Source: Onchocerca lupi (lineage: Eukaryota; Nematoda; Chromadorea; Rhabditida; Onchocercidae). From it: a stretch of 64,000 bases of DNA. The notes beneath the pieces were generated by a model that saw only the letters and a program-made list of their open reading frames with translations, did not search any database and was not told the origin of the DNA. This document shows, piece after piece, positions 24,399 to 37,357 of the stretch. The stretch spans positions 124,001-188,000 of the forward strand of contig JAOVVO010000069.1 in the NCBI GenBank assembly GCA_028564675.1, read 5' to 3'. Within the stretch, counting starts at the first letter, position 1. Each line of letters starts with the position of its first letter. The translations under genes and the position numbers were made by a program.

Positions 24399-24856
24399 TA
24401 AGTCATTCAGAAGTTAAATATGGTTGTCTGTAGCAAGCAAAAATCTGGCAGCAAATGCCATTGTTGGATATATAAATATATCGTACTCATCTCTCTTCCT
24501 TTCTTTTTTATTAACTTTTCTCTCTCTTTTTTTGCATTATAGTTCTTATAGCATTGTAAAATTTCTATCTATTGCATCCTACGATAGTATGTAACGTTGA
24601 GACATATTTACTAAAAAATTTACAAATTAAAATGTCAAATGCTGAAATATGCTTATTATTATAAGATTGTGCTTTGCTTAGTATATTTAAAGCAACCAAA
24701 TACTACAATAAATATAACTGTCAACCCTAATCATTCTGTTATTAAACTATTTCAGAAGTTTGTATTACGTTTCATTGCTGCTTACCATGCAGTATCATTG
24801 TAATTCTGCACTGATGATATTTGAAATATGCGCAAATGTGTTTATTTCTGTTTTAT

Positions 24857-25130
24857 TTAGCCCATAATTTCTTTCTTCCTATAATTAAATATATTACTAC
24901 TGCTAACGAATTCTGTCAATTCTTTCAAGCATTTTTTAAAGTTTTGTCGATTGGCACAACCGTTGTAGGTCGATTTTTCCTGAAACTGCTTATTAGTAAC
25001 ATAACAATGATTCAACCTTCTATCATACCAAAATAATTACATTTTTTACCTTTGAATCCTTCCTTATGTTTTTCACATAGACTGAAGCCGTTTGGAATAT
25101 TGCAATTTTAGGATCCATTGTAAGGTCCAT
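24857..25130 (-). CDS. Unrecognised small protein (2 exons, 67 aa)
   Basis: Exons 25130-25050 and 24979-24857 join in phase 0 (donor AAG|GTAAAA, acceptor AAGCAGTTTCAG) across an intron of 70 nt. It starts MDLTMDPKIAIFQTASVYVK; the second exon contains YNGCANRQNFKKCLKELTEF with two Cys. An AG follows an in-frame stop just upstream of the ATG, which fits a trans-spliced start. A frame-matched donor (TTC|GTTAGC) inside exon 2 could extend the gene further. Function unknown. Confidence 0.35.
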
Positions 25131-26195
25131 ATCAGAAAATTGTAATATCTATCATCCTATTTTTATCCCAAATAGGTGTAAGTTTCGCCATCTGGAGTCT
25201 ATAGATATAGTGCCAGAAAACTTGGCTAATATATTCATAATCCTTATTAATTATACCAATATTTAATTCCACTCACTTAGTTTATTTCTTTATATCAAAT
25301 TTCCCGCTGTCCAAATTTAATGTCCCATTTGAATGAGATAGTGAAAATAGTTTATTTATAAAAAAAAATACAAGTAAATTAGCCGAAAATTATGAAATAA
25401 TATGAATAATATATATGTGCATGGAGTTATACATCCACTATTTTCAGATTTATAAGTCGTTCTGTTATTTTATTTAGCAGTTAATGGAGTAAAAAAATTG
25501 TTTAAGTTTTTCTTTTCTTTTGAGAATTGATTGAATTGCTATTTTTTTTCTCTCGAGATTCACACGCTTATCATTGTTAATTACCAACGGAGAGAAGAGA
25601 TATTCAATTCATATGTGATAGTTTGTTTCTTTATTTTCTCATTAATCGTTATTTATCATGGTTTCATCAAATATTTATTTAGATATTATTTGTTTTTAGT
25701 GAAGAAACAATGAGAGCATGGATATATTTAAAAACTTACAATATTCTTGTAGTAAAACAAAGGTTTCTAGAAAAAGATTAGAAATCCGATGTAATTACTC
25801 GTTCTTGAATTGGTTAATCACTCTTGAATTAATTAATTCTTAATCTGGATTTGATCTATACTTTGTCTTCTTTTAGTTTTTCGATTTGAATAAAACTAGT
25901 TTTTCCTAATTTGGTTAGTTTTCATCATTCAGAAATTATTGATTTTGGAAAAAGTTTAAGTTTTTAATTTAGTTTGATTAATTTATATTTATAAAATGAA
26001 AGTTATTCTTGTTCAGTTGACCGAATCCTCGATTATAAACCAAGTTTATCATCTGCCAATATATCATATCAAAATGACGAAAAATCGCCGCAAAATTCAA
26101 AAGTAATCAGAAGTACCATTAAACAATGCATAATGGTTTCATCATTTTCAAGCGAGACAAACATTATCCTTAATACATTAACATGACAGACGAAC
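25131..26195. other. Nothing recognised
   Basis: AT-rich spacer. The 60-codon ORF at 25531-25713 is Phe/Ile-rich and looks like chance. No repeat family member is visible until the Helitron fragment. Confidence 0.5.
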
Positions 26196-26560
26196 AAGGC
26201 AACATCATTATTATTACATTTATTGATTGACGGAACAGTGATTCTTCGTTCATATTACGAAGAGTTATTACAGAATATCTAAGTAAATTGATCACTAGGT
26301 TATTTTTTATGTTACAAGCTATTATTAGCGAATATTCAAGTAAATTGATCATTGGGTTATTCTTTCCTTTGTCGCTCGTAGAAAAGAATACCACTCAACT
26401 GAATTGTCCGATTGTTGCTACTGCTGTGTCGCTTTCAACTCCGAACAGTTATTATTGCTGCGTCGGTATAAGAACTCCGAAACTGAACTGTTCTTATTAT
26501 TGTGTCGATGTAAGGACTTCGAAAATCGGAGGCGCAAATAATCTGAAAACCTTCTATGAC
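26195..26560 (+). mobile_element. Internal fragment of a Helitron
   Basis: Closely similar to 62318-62530 of the decayed autonomous Helitron. Shared blocks include AAATTGAT(A/C)..TGGGTTATTCTTTCCTTTGTCGCT and a run of ...TGTTGCTACTG.TG.GTC.CT..AACT... with repeated ATTATTGCTGCGTCG-type units. No termini are present. It ends about 300 bp upstream of the SUV39-type gene start and may contribute to its 5' flank. Confidence 0.6.
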
Positions 26561-26851
26561 TAAACTTGCCGGTTTGAGAAATAATTGTTTTGAATATTTT
26601 AAAGGAGGTCAGAATCGAAAATTTGGAATCCAAAGCAATAAAAAGAATGCTGAGATTCAAATTGATTGAGTGAAGCGATATTAGACAACATTTGAAATCA
26701 TTAACATTACTGAATCATATTTAGATAAGAAATATGAATCTATCGTTAATGAAAATGATCTGAATGGGACACTGTTCCTAAAACGCAAGAAGATTTGTCC
26801 AGAAAGAACGAACCTTCACCATTGCGAAATGAAGAAGTACATGTGATATCC

Positions 26852-29621
26852 ATGCAAACAAAAAAGACGAAAGGAAAGATTATCAGCCTTACAGAAAAAA
26901 GTAAACATCGCCGTATCATTTCATTTCCTGGAAGCATGGATAGAAGCTTCATCATTGGCGGATATATTCAAAAAGAATTTTTCGAGCGTAAAATGCAAAG
27001 TAACTTTTATCGACAGTTTCACAGTTTGATCCGTTTACCTGTGAACTGCTTCTCTTTCGGTTTTTCAATTTTCATACTTCACATAACAAATCAGTTATGC
27101 CGCATCATTGTTGCAGTTCCATTTCTACATGATTCAGAATTGCAAATTATCATCACGAAACTGTTCCGCATTATCAATAGCGCTTCAAGCGGTAAGAGAT
27201 GAAAGTTCTGATGATGAGCAGGAACCAATGATAGATGTTGGTAGGGATGAAAATGGAATGTATGAAGTGGAACGTATTCTTGCTAGAAGAAAATTGCAGG
27301 TATTTTCTATATTTTTGTATTTATTCATCTATGTTGTTGCTGTTTTGCTCAAAATTACTTTTTTTTCTTTTTTTAAATTTTTCATCAAACTCTTCATTAT
27401 CCGCAAGTTTTACTATTAAATGGTATTGCAATTTACGATTTTGACTCATCTCAGAATGGTACATGGCTTTATTATATCAAATGGGTTGGATGGCCTTATA
27501 AACAAAGTTCATGGCAAACTCGGAATACATTTGGAAATATGTCCGAGGTGGTAAGTAGTATTAATTGATATCCTGTAAACCTGAAATTAGTATTTTAAAA
27601 AGGGGAAGCTAGTGAATTTGATATTTTAGACATGATTAGTTTTTCTGGATATTATTTGATCACTAATAAGCATTACTACTTGTTTCCAGGTAAAGGAATT
27701 TTTTGATCGGGAAAGGGCACTTTCAGTTGTAGTACGTCACGAACAGCAATGGTCACAGTTGAAGAAAGTATCACAGTTACACAGTCTTATGCGATGGGAA
27801 AAAGAAATTAATGCTATTTTGCGAGCAAATGGCCAGCAAATCCTATATATTCATAATGATGTCGATTATACGAGACGCAAGCGTAATTTCACGGTTTTTT
27901 TTCATTCAATTCACAACGAAACTTTGTATAACAAAATTTTTTGTACAATATAATATGTAAAATTTCATTATATTATGTTTTGCATATATATAATATGATG
28001 AAATTTTGTAAAGCATATTGCCTTTGATATGGTTAATACAATATTTTGGCATTTTTATTATTCGTTATAGATTTAAAATAATTTTAAGTTCTAAAAAAGA
28101 GTTTGGCCATTTTAACAGGAGCTCATAAAAGCAGTTATGGCATAGCTTTAATAAATAATTATTTATTTCTTTTTCAGTGTTTTTTTATCAAAAGTTGTTA
28201 TAGTATATCACCGTAAATAAATGGTCAGCTGAAGCGAAAGCACAAATGAACGCGCTGAATTACATACCTGTAAGATGCACTTGTGAGACGGCAAAATGTG
28301 GTAGCGGAGAAAATTGTTGCCCAATGGTAATATAGCTTAATTCATCATGGAAGGAATTTTGACTTGCTCTGTCCTTCAATTTAATTTTAAAACCGCTTAG
28401 AATTATGAAGGTGGTCATTATCTAATTTGTAGAGACTGGGTTTCTATTTGAATATTACCTGATTAATAACTTATAATTATTACAGATTGAAAAATCAAAA
28501 TTGTTTTACACAAAACGCCGGCGCATTTGTTCACGTTTCAATAAATTGTCCAGTGAACTTGTTGTTGAATGTTATGGTTGCCGATGCTCTGATGATTGTC
28601 CAACAAAAGTAGTTCAGGTTTATTTTTCGAATTACGTGTACGATGAGAAATATTATATATTTATGCTTAATAGTGATCGTTTTATAGAATGGACGTCATT
28701 ATAAAGTGGCAATAGTTCGTACGGAAACTCGTGGTTGGGGTGTTTTTGCATTAGAAGATATACCATCAAATGTGTTTGTTGTGGAATATATTGGGGAAGT
28801 AAGTAGAAGATTTCGATTTGCAGATCTTTGATAGAAAGTTTTTTAAAATATTTGCTCAAAACATTGAAATTTTATAGATCTTAACTATCGCTGAGGGCGA
28901 TTCTCGTCGCGATAGCATGTATCAATTTGAATTGAATGGTTATAATGAAATAAAGTATTTGATTGATGCAAAATATTACGGTAACGAAGCTGCTTTTATT
29001 AATCATTCCTGTGAACCGAATTTAGTTGCTGTTCGTGTACGCGTTGAGCGTATCGATCAATCATACCATCGAATTGGTTTTTTTAGCAAGTGCCGGATTT
29101 CTCGAGGTCCTTCTTTCTCAAAGATAAAAAGAGCTGTTCTAGTCATTCCGAACAATTTATCTATTGATATAGGCTTCAATATTATGAATTTATCAGTTGA
29201 TATAAGTATTATCATGAATTTGCCTTCCAAAAAAAAAAAAAAAAAAAAAAAATTAAAATAGACGATTTACGATTTTGCTCAAAATTTGGATAAATGACAT
29301 TGTAATTCTTTTCGAATGAGCCGTTATAGGTTTTGATTTTGATGGTTGCAGGACAAGAGCTAACATTGAATTATTTCTCTGGGAAGTGGAAACCAGAAAT
29401 GGTATTAACTTCAGAAGAAGGAGCTGTGAAGTGCTTGTGAGTATTTGCTTCGACGAACGACTTTTTCTTAACCATTTAAATAGAACTCACAGAATTGCTA
29501 TTTTAGTTGCGGTGCCTTGAATTGCATGCAATATTGGCCACGACTTACTGTTGACAATGCTAGCAGTGATGAAGATTACAAGGAAAATAATTTTGTCAAA
29601 TCAAAACAATATATCTTCTGA
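26852..29621 (+). CDS. Su(var)3-9/SUV39H-type histone H3K9 methyltransferase (10 exons, 453 aa)
   Basis: Nuclear enzyme that methylates histone H3 Lys9 using SAM, for heterochromatin silencing. Exons: 26852-26999, 27181-27299, 27455-27550, 27690-27893, 28204-28326, 28486-28617, 28688-28798, 28878-29106, 29352-29436, 29507-29621; every phase agrees and the 453 aa are close to SUV39 length (about 412). Domains: chromodomain (about 77-125; YEVERILARRKLQ, then YYIKWVGWPYKQSSW), linker with RWEKEINAI, pre-SET Cys clusters (RCTCETAKCGSGENCC; CYGCRCSDDCP), SET (GWG 290-292, EYIGE, FINHSC 351-356, catalytic-Tyr motif LTLNY at 395), post-SET CFCGALNC (415-422). Exon 1 is Lys-rich and the least certain; the ATG follows the acceptor TTTGTCCAG (26801) by about 50 nt. 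Intron 8 has a weak donor (GAG|GTCCTT), but homology fixes it. Confidence 0.93.
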
Positions 29622-30867
29622 AACACTACATACTTAATGATAGCTAACTGTATTATTTTATTAAACACTTGTTAAGTTAGACAAGATTTATCTGACCTGT
29701 CAGAGCAACTTTAATGACTATGCTACTATGAAATTTTCGAATGTTCATGTGATGAATGGCTGAAGCTGAGAAAGAGTCATGTAATTTTTATATTTTTTAA
29801 CTTAGCTATTCAGCAATTCTTGAAATTCAATTCCTTATAATATACGATGAGATTTTCCCACTATAAGAAGTCAGAAGTGTTTGAGTTTTGAAAGCACAAA
29901 ATTTGTCTTTATTAAATTCATTTATTTTTTGTAAAGTATCAGAAAATCGTAAAATTATGATAGAATATATTGAACAAGATTTTATCACCGATAGGAAATA
30001 ATTACTTTCACATGCTTCTTGTGTTTCATTTTATTTCAAGAGCGATACGTCAAATTTTGCATATAAGTGATCTTTCGTGCCGCTTTTCATTGATAGTAAT
30101 AGAAATTATAGTTATATTTTATTTGAAATTGAATGTAATAAGAATTGTGTCAGAAATTGAAAATGAAGTGAGTTTTAATTTCTGGTACAATTATTATTAT
30201 CAGTGGCAGCAAATTTCACTGTTTCTTATTTATTATGACAAGTTTGTCTTGTTTTCTTTCTGATCTTAAAATCTTCTGGTGAGGTATGTTGTGGTATTTT
30301 TATTTTTTCATTTTTTATAACTGCATTCCATAGACGGAGAATAAACGTGATGAACTAATGATTCAAAGTAAAGATACTATTCAGTGTGTTAAATGATGAT
30401 CGGTTCCGCAAAATTTTGTGATACCTTTTTTCTCTCGTTTGTTTTATAGCCATTTTGCTACTTTTTAATCACTTTAATAAGGCGTAATTGTGCAGTATTT
30501 GATTTGTAAACTACTTTGTTGATAGTTTTCCAAAGCTATAATATTAGCAAATAAACTATTGTTATTTTACATATGTCTGCTACATTCGTCTTTTATGTGC
30601 AGAAATAAAGACTCTGAACAAGACCATTTTCGCCATACACATTGTATATCGATGCAAATTCAGTTTCCAAAACTATCGGGAAATTATTCGGATGTATATT
30701 TTTTCGTTCTCTCGATAAATTCCTTTCAAATTGCTCATGACTTAATCCGTTGTAATCCAAAAGATGAATCAAGTTTTAATTAGTATATTTTTCTTTTTTT
30801 AAAAAAAAAGCTTATTATATTGTTTTTATTCAGAAAGTGATAATATATTATTATGTACCATTGATAA

Positions 30868-31009
30868 TCTATATAAATAAAAATGTAAATGTTCGTTTTA
30901 GCTCTTCACAATGTGCGAGTTCTTCACCAAATTGCTTTGAAATTTTGACACAACGTTGCATTCGAATAGGCATGTACTTATATAAAGATGAAGTAGGTGT
31001 GTATCAAAT
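30868..31009 (+). mobile_element. Helitron 5' terminus (truncated copy)
   Basis: Starts TCTATATAAATAAAAATGTA, followed by GTTCGTTTTAGCTC...TTCACCAAATTGCTTTGAAATTTTGAC and GCATTCGAATAGGCATGT, as in the other copies here. It breaks off at a hairpin instead of continuing into the palindrome motif. Confidence 0.65.
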
Positions 31010-31069
31010 ATTTGCTTTATCTATATAAAAAACATTTATATGAAGTGTTTTTATATAGAAAAAGCAAAT
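31010..31069. repeat. Near-perfect hairpin
   Basis: Arms 31010-31034 (ATTTGCTTTATCTATATAAA...) and 31046-31069 are reverse complements apart from about two differences, with an 11-nt loop. It abuts the truncated Helitron terminus. Confidence 0.6.
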
Positions 31070-32934
31070 ACTTGACGTTAGTTAATTCATTGTTTTGCTA
31101 TGCTGCATTATTTTTACTATGTATGAGGATATATAAAATACCATTCTGAATTATATTTGATTTTAATATAAGCGATTATACATATATTTTCGCTTTTTTT
31201 GCCGAAATTATAAAAATAAGAGTGTACTTTACAAATTAATATTCCTTTCCTCATATTTATAGCAGTTTAACTAATTTTTTAAAAGGAATAATAGTTCTGA
31301 AAAAACAAAATTTTCAGGATACTTTCTTCATGTTTCTGGTCTAATTTATGTGTGCTAACAAATATTTGTTGATGATTACACTAAGTTTGAGTTTTGCACT
31401 ATTTTCTTTGCATTATTATTAGATGTTATGAAATTAGTTTCGGTAATTTTTTTCCAAGAAAATATCGAAATAAAATTTTTTTCTTGAAAAGTATGTGAAA
31501 TTTATATTAATTCTGATTTTTCATTCCATCAAATTCCTTTTTTTTTTTTTTTTCTATAACCAAATCATGTTTAAGTTCATCTGTGCTTGCTGTTTCTTTT
31601 TTTTTTCTGCATAAATTTTCAGCAGTTGATCTTTTTCTGCAACGTTATGTCACATTTCAGTTCAAATGATTTTGGGATGTATAATTCGATCGTGTTGACG
31701 ATAACTGTATTACAGAGCGATGAAATTTAGAGAAAAGATGTGAACTAATAAAAGTGTTGTCGAATAATTTAAAGTGATTTATTTTTATCTTGCATAACTT
31801 CTTGTATTTTTCCTCTTACGATTACTTAGCTGCTACCTCATTTTGGATGTTTGATTTAGGTTTTAATTAAATTCACACTAAGAAATGTTTTAAAGTGATT
31901 CCATTGATTTAATCTAAGGGAGAAATTTGCTTGTAAAAAAAGATGTCAGAAAATAAGAGAAAAAGGATAGTGTTTTATAAAAAATGATCAATAATGCCAT
32001 TAGGATAATATATAATTTTAGACAAATCAATTATATAATTAAATTTTAAAAAATTTGGACTTTAAAGATATTATTGAATTTCTCGGATTCCCTAAAAATA
32101 CCATAAATTTGATGTATCAATTTATTTTGGGATACTTGCTAATTATTTTTACGAACAACATCGCATAATTAAAGAAAATTATAATGAAAGCTTTTTTTAT
32201 GATCAGTTTTGACAAATGAATTTTGTTACAAATAATGGGTTACATTTAACTGCATAGTTATAATTCATCTGACCGTACAGTTTTTAATCAATTTGATTGT
32301 AATCGGTTATGTTGATTATAATGCAAATTTGATTTTGATTTAATATGAAAAATAAATAGATGATTCAGCAAGAATGATTTGATATAGTATGTTTCATTTC
32401 ATCTTGGATTCATTCATAATTTTCAAGGTGATCTATTTAGAAGTGAGTTATTCTACGAAATAAATCTTCGAATAATTTTGTTCAGCTATTTCCGAAAATT
32501 GTTGTTAAACTTCTGCATTATTTTGATAGTATTAAATTACTACTACTCTAGAAGTAATTTTGATTATTCTAAAAACAAAATAAATCAGATTATTATTACT
32601 TTAATGAAATTGAACGACTTTAATCTTTTGCCTTCAGAAATTTTTAGCTATCCAGTTGCTTTTTTCACTTTTCATAGCTTCATTCCTTAGTAAAAGTTTT
32701 ACCAAGAATTTTCTACTTTACACTCGTTGTTAAAAGTTTTGTAAGAAAGATTAATTGCAAAATATCAAGTTTCTTCTCGGAGAAAAAGTTTCTTTTATAT
32801 TGTAGGATTTTATTATTCGTGTCGTTGAAATCGCGAGGAGTACGAGAAAATAAGTGGTTTTGTTTGTTCTTCAAATGATTTTTAAGTCTTAGTGGATGTG
32901 GATTTATTTCTTTGTTCTTCGATCAAATGGTTTT

Positions 32935-33298
32935 ATAATCTTTGTTCCGTGTTATATTGTTGGTCACGCACCAATAAAAGCGCACTCTTATGCGATAACA
33001 AAGGCGATTTCTTGTAGATTAATGCTCTATCAGGATCCTCCTTCCACCATAAATAAAAAGATCCTGAGCATGAGATCATTTGAAAGGATATGCTAATGCA
33101 AGGTCGGATATTATCTTCTTTCGGGTTATGATTTCGTGATTAGAATTGTTTTGTCATTAAAATTGCTTATTGACATTGTAATTGTCGTGTCCGTTGTTAT
33201 GTCATCAAATTTTTTCATTATAAAGATTTAATTATCCAAGTTTGAGATACCGCAAAGTTTCGATAACAATAAGAAATAAGAATTTTTAATCATTGTCA
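32935..33298 (+). mobile_element. Solo LTR-like repeat with SL1-like core
   Basis: Homologous to the repeat at 21.5-22.1 kb: shares CTTATGCGATAACAAAGG, TATAAAG, the SL1-like 22-mer (33225-33246), TTTCGATAACAAT and the end ATTGTCA. It is followed by unrelated sequence, as expected of a solo LTR. No internal region or coding part is present. The 5' boundary is approximate. Confidence 0.55.
33225..33246 (+). promoter_or_regulatory. SL1-like 22-mer within LTR
   Basis: Matches nematode SL1 at 20 of 22 positions (G to A at position 2, C to T at position 11). It shares the position-11 change with the 22 kb copy and sits at the same place in the repeat, just after TATAAAG. Confidence 0.7.
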
Positions 33299-33550
33299 AA
33301 TTAATTTCATTAAAAAAAAAAAAAAAAGAATTGCTTGAATCCTGACCAGTTTTGAAAGAAATTAATTTTGAATAAACAAGCAAGTTTTTTTCTCCAACAA
33401 AATTTGCGAAATTTATCAATTACTTTTGTATATAAATGATGTTCACTGATTCCTGAGCAGATAAATTGTAAAACCACAAATTTCGGCATCATTAAAATGT
33501 GCGCAATTAATTAGTTTAACATCAATTTATCATTGGTTTATTTTTTATTC

Positions 33551-36500
33551 AGTTTATCTTCTTTATTTTTTCATTACTGCGAAGTATTTGCAAAAAAAGA
33601 AGGAAAAGAAATTCAACTGGTAAGTATCTGAAAACAGATTTTTATATTATGTTTGAGATTTATTCAATTTCACAATTGCTGACATTGGAAAAGAGTATGC
33701 TATACCAGATATAATAGTGTATTTTCCATTTTTAACCTTCATAAACATATCAGGTAGCGCTAAATAACAGTTCGTACTAGAAGAAAATGTTATTAAAAAT
33801 TTGCATAAATGCTAAAATAGGTTTAAAAAGAGTTAAAGGATAGATTAAAAATTGAAATTTTTAAAAGTTCAAAAAATTAAAAATTCTGACAAAATTATGC
33901 TGGATGAAATATTTGAGTTTTGGTGAAAAATCCAATATAATTGAATAAGGAAGGCAAGAATTTCAAAAACACTTTTTTCCAACGACGTAACTTTCTTTGC
34001 TTATTTTTTCCTGTTTATTGCGCCTCTTTAATTAGCTTAAGTTTAAATTACAATCAAATTAATCTAAATGATAGTTAATTCGATGCAATTATTTGCCATA
34101 TTAATACATATTAATGATAAACTATGCCAGGAACACATCTAAAATATTAATAATTATTATTTTATTGTGATATTTTTCTAATTTAATTCGGTTTAAACAT
34201 ACATTCTTCAGGAAATCAATGATATCTGCTAAATATTAGAAAATGCTTTAAGTCAGGAGATATTTTTGACGTGACAATTGTCATTAGATAGTGATGCACT
34301 ATTGTATTATAAATCTTATTAATTAAATTCATCTAATAATTATTGACATATTTCATAATTTGTTGAAGAATTGTTCGCATTTTTTATTTTTTTTTTTTTT
34401 TTTTGTTATTTGTTATTTCTTTAATATTTCCTTGGATTCAGCAATAAAAATGTTGATATTCTATATTGTTTAAATCGTTTTTTTTTTTCTTTAAAATTTT
34501 TAAATTCTACAAATTTAATGAAATGATTATTATATTATGCTTCTGCAATAGAGTGGAAAATTCCATATAATCTTCGTTAATTAGCAAAAAATATAATGTT
34601 AATAATTTGCGAATTATATTACAAAAGATTTATATCTTTGATGATTTCAAATCTGTAATTAATTTTCCTTTGTATGTGTATATTTGATTCAATTTTATTG
34701 GTTCGGATTTTATCTGCATCTGTGTCTACGATTCAATTCTATAATTGTTTTCCAAAGCCGATATACTACTACTACCTTCGGATCAATTTTCGATACCATT
34801 TATGACATGTGACAATAACACATAGTTCTTTATTATTCTCCACTCTTTCAATTCTCGTAATCAATAAATTTAACAATGCGAAATTGATTGAAAAATTTAT
34901 TCTGTTCGAAATCATGAAATTCATTCAAAATCAGGCCTTTTTTTTGTAATAACTTCTTTCTTTTTTTTTTTTTTGATAAAAAAAAAATGGCAGTTTCTTG
35001 CATTCATATATCTCTTCTCAATTAAATATCAAAATAGCTGCATTTTCGATCAAAAATTATAGTATAATTTTGCGAAATATATTTTGATTTTGCAGGTAAG
35101 ATGAAATTATAATATTATTACTTATTATTTAAATGAAATTGAATTCTATCAATTTATTGAATCCATCTACTATCGAATTATCTGTATAACATTTCAATTT
35201 TGCTATCGATTTTTGAATTTCCAAAAAAAAAAAAAAAAATCTTATATATATATATAGAACGCAATAATTTTATAATTCATCATTCTATCTCAGAATCTCC
35301 AGTTCTGATTTCATTTCAATTTCTCATACATTCCATTTAATTATCTTCATTGTGAAGTTGTTCGATGCCAAATATTTTTCAAAAGTATGGGATAGATATT
35401 AAGTATATCAATCTCATGTTTATTTCAAATTTTGAAATCCCAAAAGAGATAATATTTCTAAAAAAAGAGGCGAAATATTATCAGTCATATTTGTTAGCAA
35501 ATCCTTCAATTTCTTCTTTCATCCATCATTTTATTATCTCTTTGGCAATATTAATTTATACATATAGCATATCATAGATATTATGCATATTTCCGGTTAA
35601 TTGCCGGAAATAATTGAAATGCATTATTTTTATCGAAAATTATTCCTAAGGTACTATTTTATAATGTCAATGTGTAAATCAATCGATTTTATGCTGACGT
35701 GTTTTTGTTTTCAAATTTTTTCGCAAAGAAGAATTTGATCATTTCTATAATTTTATTTTGCTTCAAAATTTAAATTAAATAAAGTCAGATTCTTATTGTT
35801 GATTTCGTACGCTCACTTTTTTTACGAAATTGTAATCGATAAATATGTTAATTGCCAAAATAAAAAGTCTTTGACTAACAACAACAACGATGTCTATTTC
35901 AGAATAAACATAAATTTGTTTTTTATAAATATTATAAAGATTTAATAGCTATTAGTTTGAACTAATGCTAGTCATTACTAAAGTGAATTAGTAGTTGTCA
36001 TTACTAGATTAAACATTTTGCTAATCACTACTTGACGAAATTAGCCGTTACTTTATTTCATTTATTCAAAATATATCTTAAATTGCTAGCAATTGCATGA
36101 ATTTAAGTCAATGACAAAGATACAAAGTGCAAGCGCAAATTGATTTTTTCGATTTAAAATATATTTACATTTTTGAATGATACATTCCAAATTTTTGAAC
36201 TTTTGAATCTCTTCGTCTAACAAATGCAAAATACTCCTGTGTTCCCTTTATTGATTGATTTTTTTCATCAAAAAAAAACTTTCGATCGAGTATTCAGCTA
36301 CCTTTCCATGTCTATTTAATAAAATGACAACAACAATACCAATAATAAATTTGTTATCATATGAAAGAAAAATATTTTGCATTTAATTTTAGCAACATTC
36401 TTACAAATTTTCAAAAATTTTTTTTCAAACATTTTATTGTAAAAATAATTATACATTTTCTATTTTTAATCGATATCGAATTATATTAATTTATTTTTAT

Positions 36501-37357
36501 CAATTGTTAATGAATATTAGCCATATCAATGCATTCTAATATTTTTTCCTTTTTGATTTCATTTGTAGCCTAATCACTACTTATGCTTGATTTCATTTAT
36601 TCTATTATTATTACTTATTCTTTATTCCATTACTATTACTATTACTTATTTTTTATTTCCAGAAAAACTTGAAAAAAAAAGTTAGATGAGGAATTGGAAT
36701 TTATAAATGGAGGTAAAATACAACATGCAACTATGATTTAAACGATATTAATTTCATCCATATTAATTTATGCAGCATCTTAGATGTTTTGATAAATGTT
36801 TGTGATGAAAATTGTTATCTTTTATGCTAATACAATTAAAATATCACATTTTGTGGCTACAAATCTTTGATAAATTTTGAGAAAATTATGAGAATTTTTT
36901 TCCTATACTTTTCTGAAAAAAAAAGCTTATTAAATGATTGATTTTACATTGTACGAATTCAAACAAATACTATCAATCCTAAGTTAGAAATTTACATACT
37001 CTTTTTTATTGATATAACTTTTACTTTTTATTATATATTTTATGATATATCATATTGTAAAAAATTGGTAAACAATAAGAATATTATAAACAATTTAATG
37101 AATAATTTATTGCAGCATCATTTAAAACTTGTTTTATATTTCGAGATATAATTGCTCATTTTATGTTTTTTTTTTCTTTTTTTTTTTTTAATATCATTGG
37201 AGTTTATTTTGGTATGCAATTTCAAGTTAAACATAAAACAGAATTTCCATCTATTTTTCTTCAATTATCCCAAATTAAAATTGCTGCAGATTATATTTAT
37301 AATCGACAAACTTCTATCATTCGTGCGAACAAATCGAACAAGTTTGAATTTCAATAA
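33551..37357 (+). CDS. Possible partial membrane-protein gene with long intron (3 exons seen)
   Basis: Three pieces with strong acceptors chain in phase 1: about 33551-33620 after TTATTTTTTATTCAG (hydrophobic, then CKKRRKRNST), about 36664-36711 after TTTATTTCCAG (KLEKKKLDEELEFING), and 37287-37357 after AATTGCTGCAG (YIYNRQTSIIRANKS... then TAA). Donors are CTG|GTAAGT and GAG|GTAAAA. The result reads as a membrane helix followed by a basic/acidic cytoplasmic tail. No start codon or upstream exon was found; the solo LTR lies just upstream. No family is recognised. A chance chain cannot be excluded. Confidence 0.28.

Larger units (their letters stand above)
29622..32934. other. Intergenic, 3' flank of the methyltransferase gene
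   Basis: No confident gene. ORFs at 29970-30263, 30559-30783 and 32478-32690 are Ile/Phe/Tyr-rich and lack usable splice context. A Helitron terminus and a hairpin lie at 30868-31070. Confidence 0.5.

Noticed and set aside
26795..27202. 135-codon ORF read as one exon
   Set aside because: It runs through the donor at 26999 and out of frame with the chromodomain exon; only its first part is used as exon 1.
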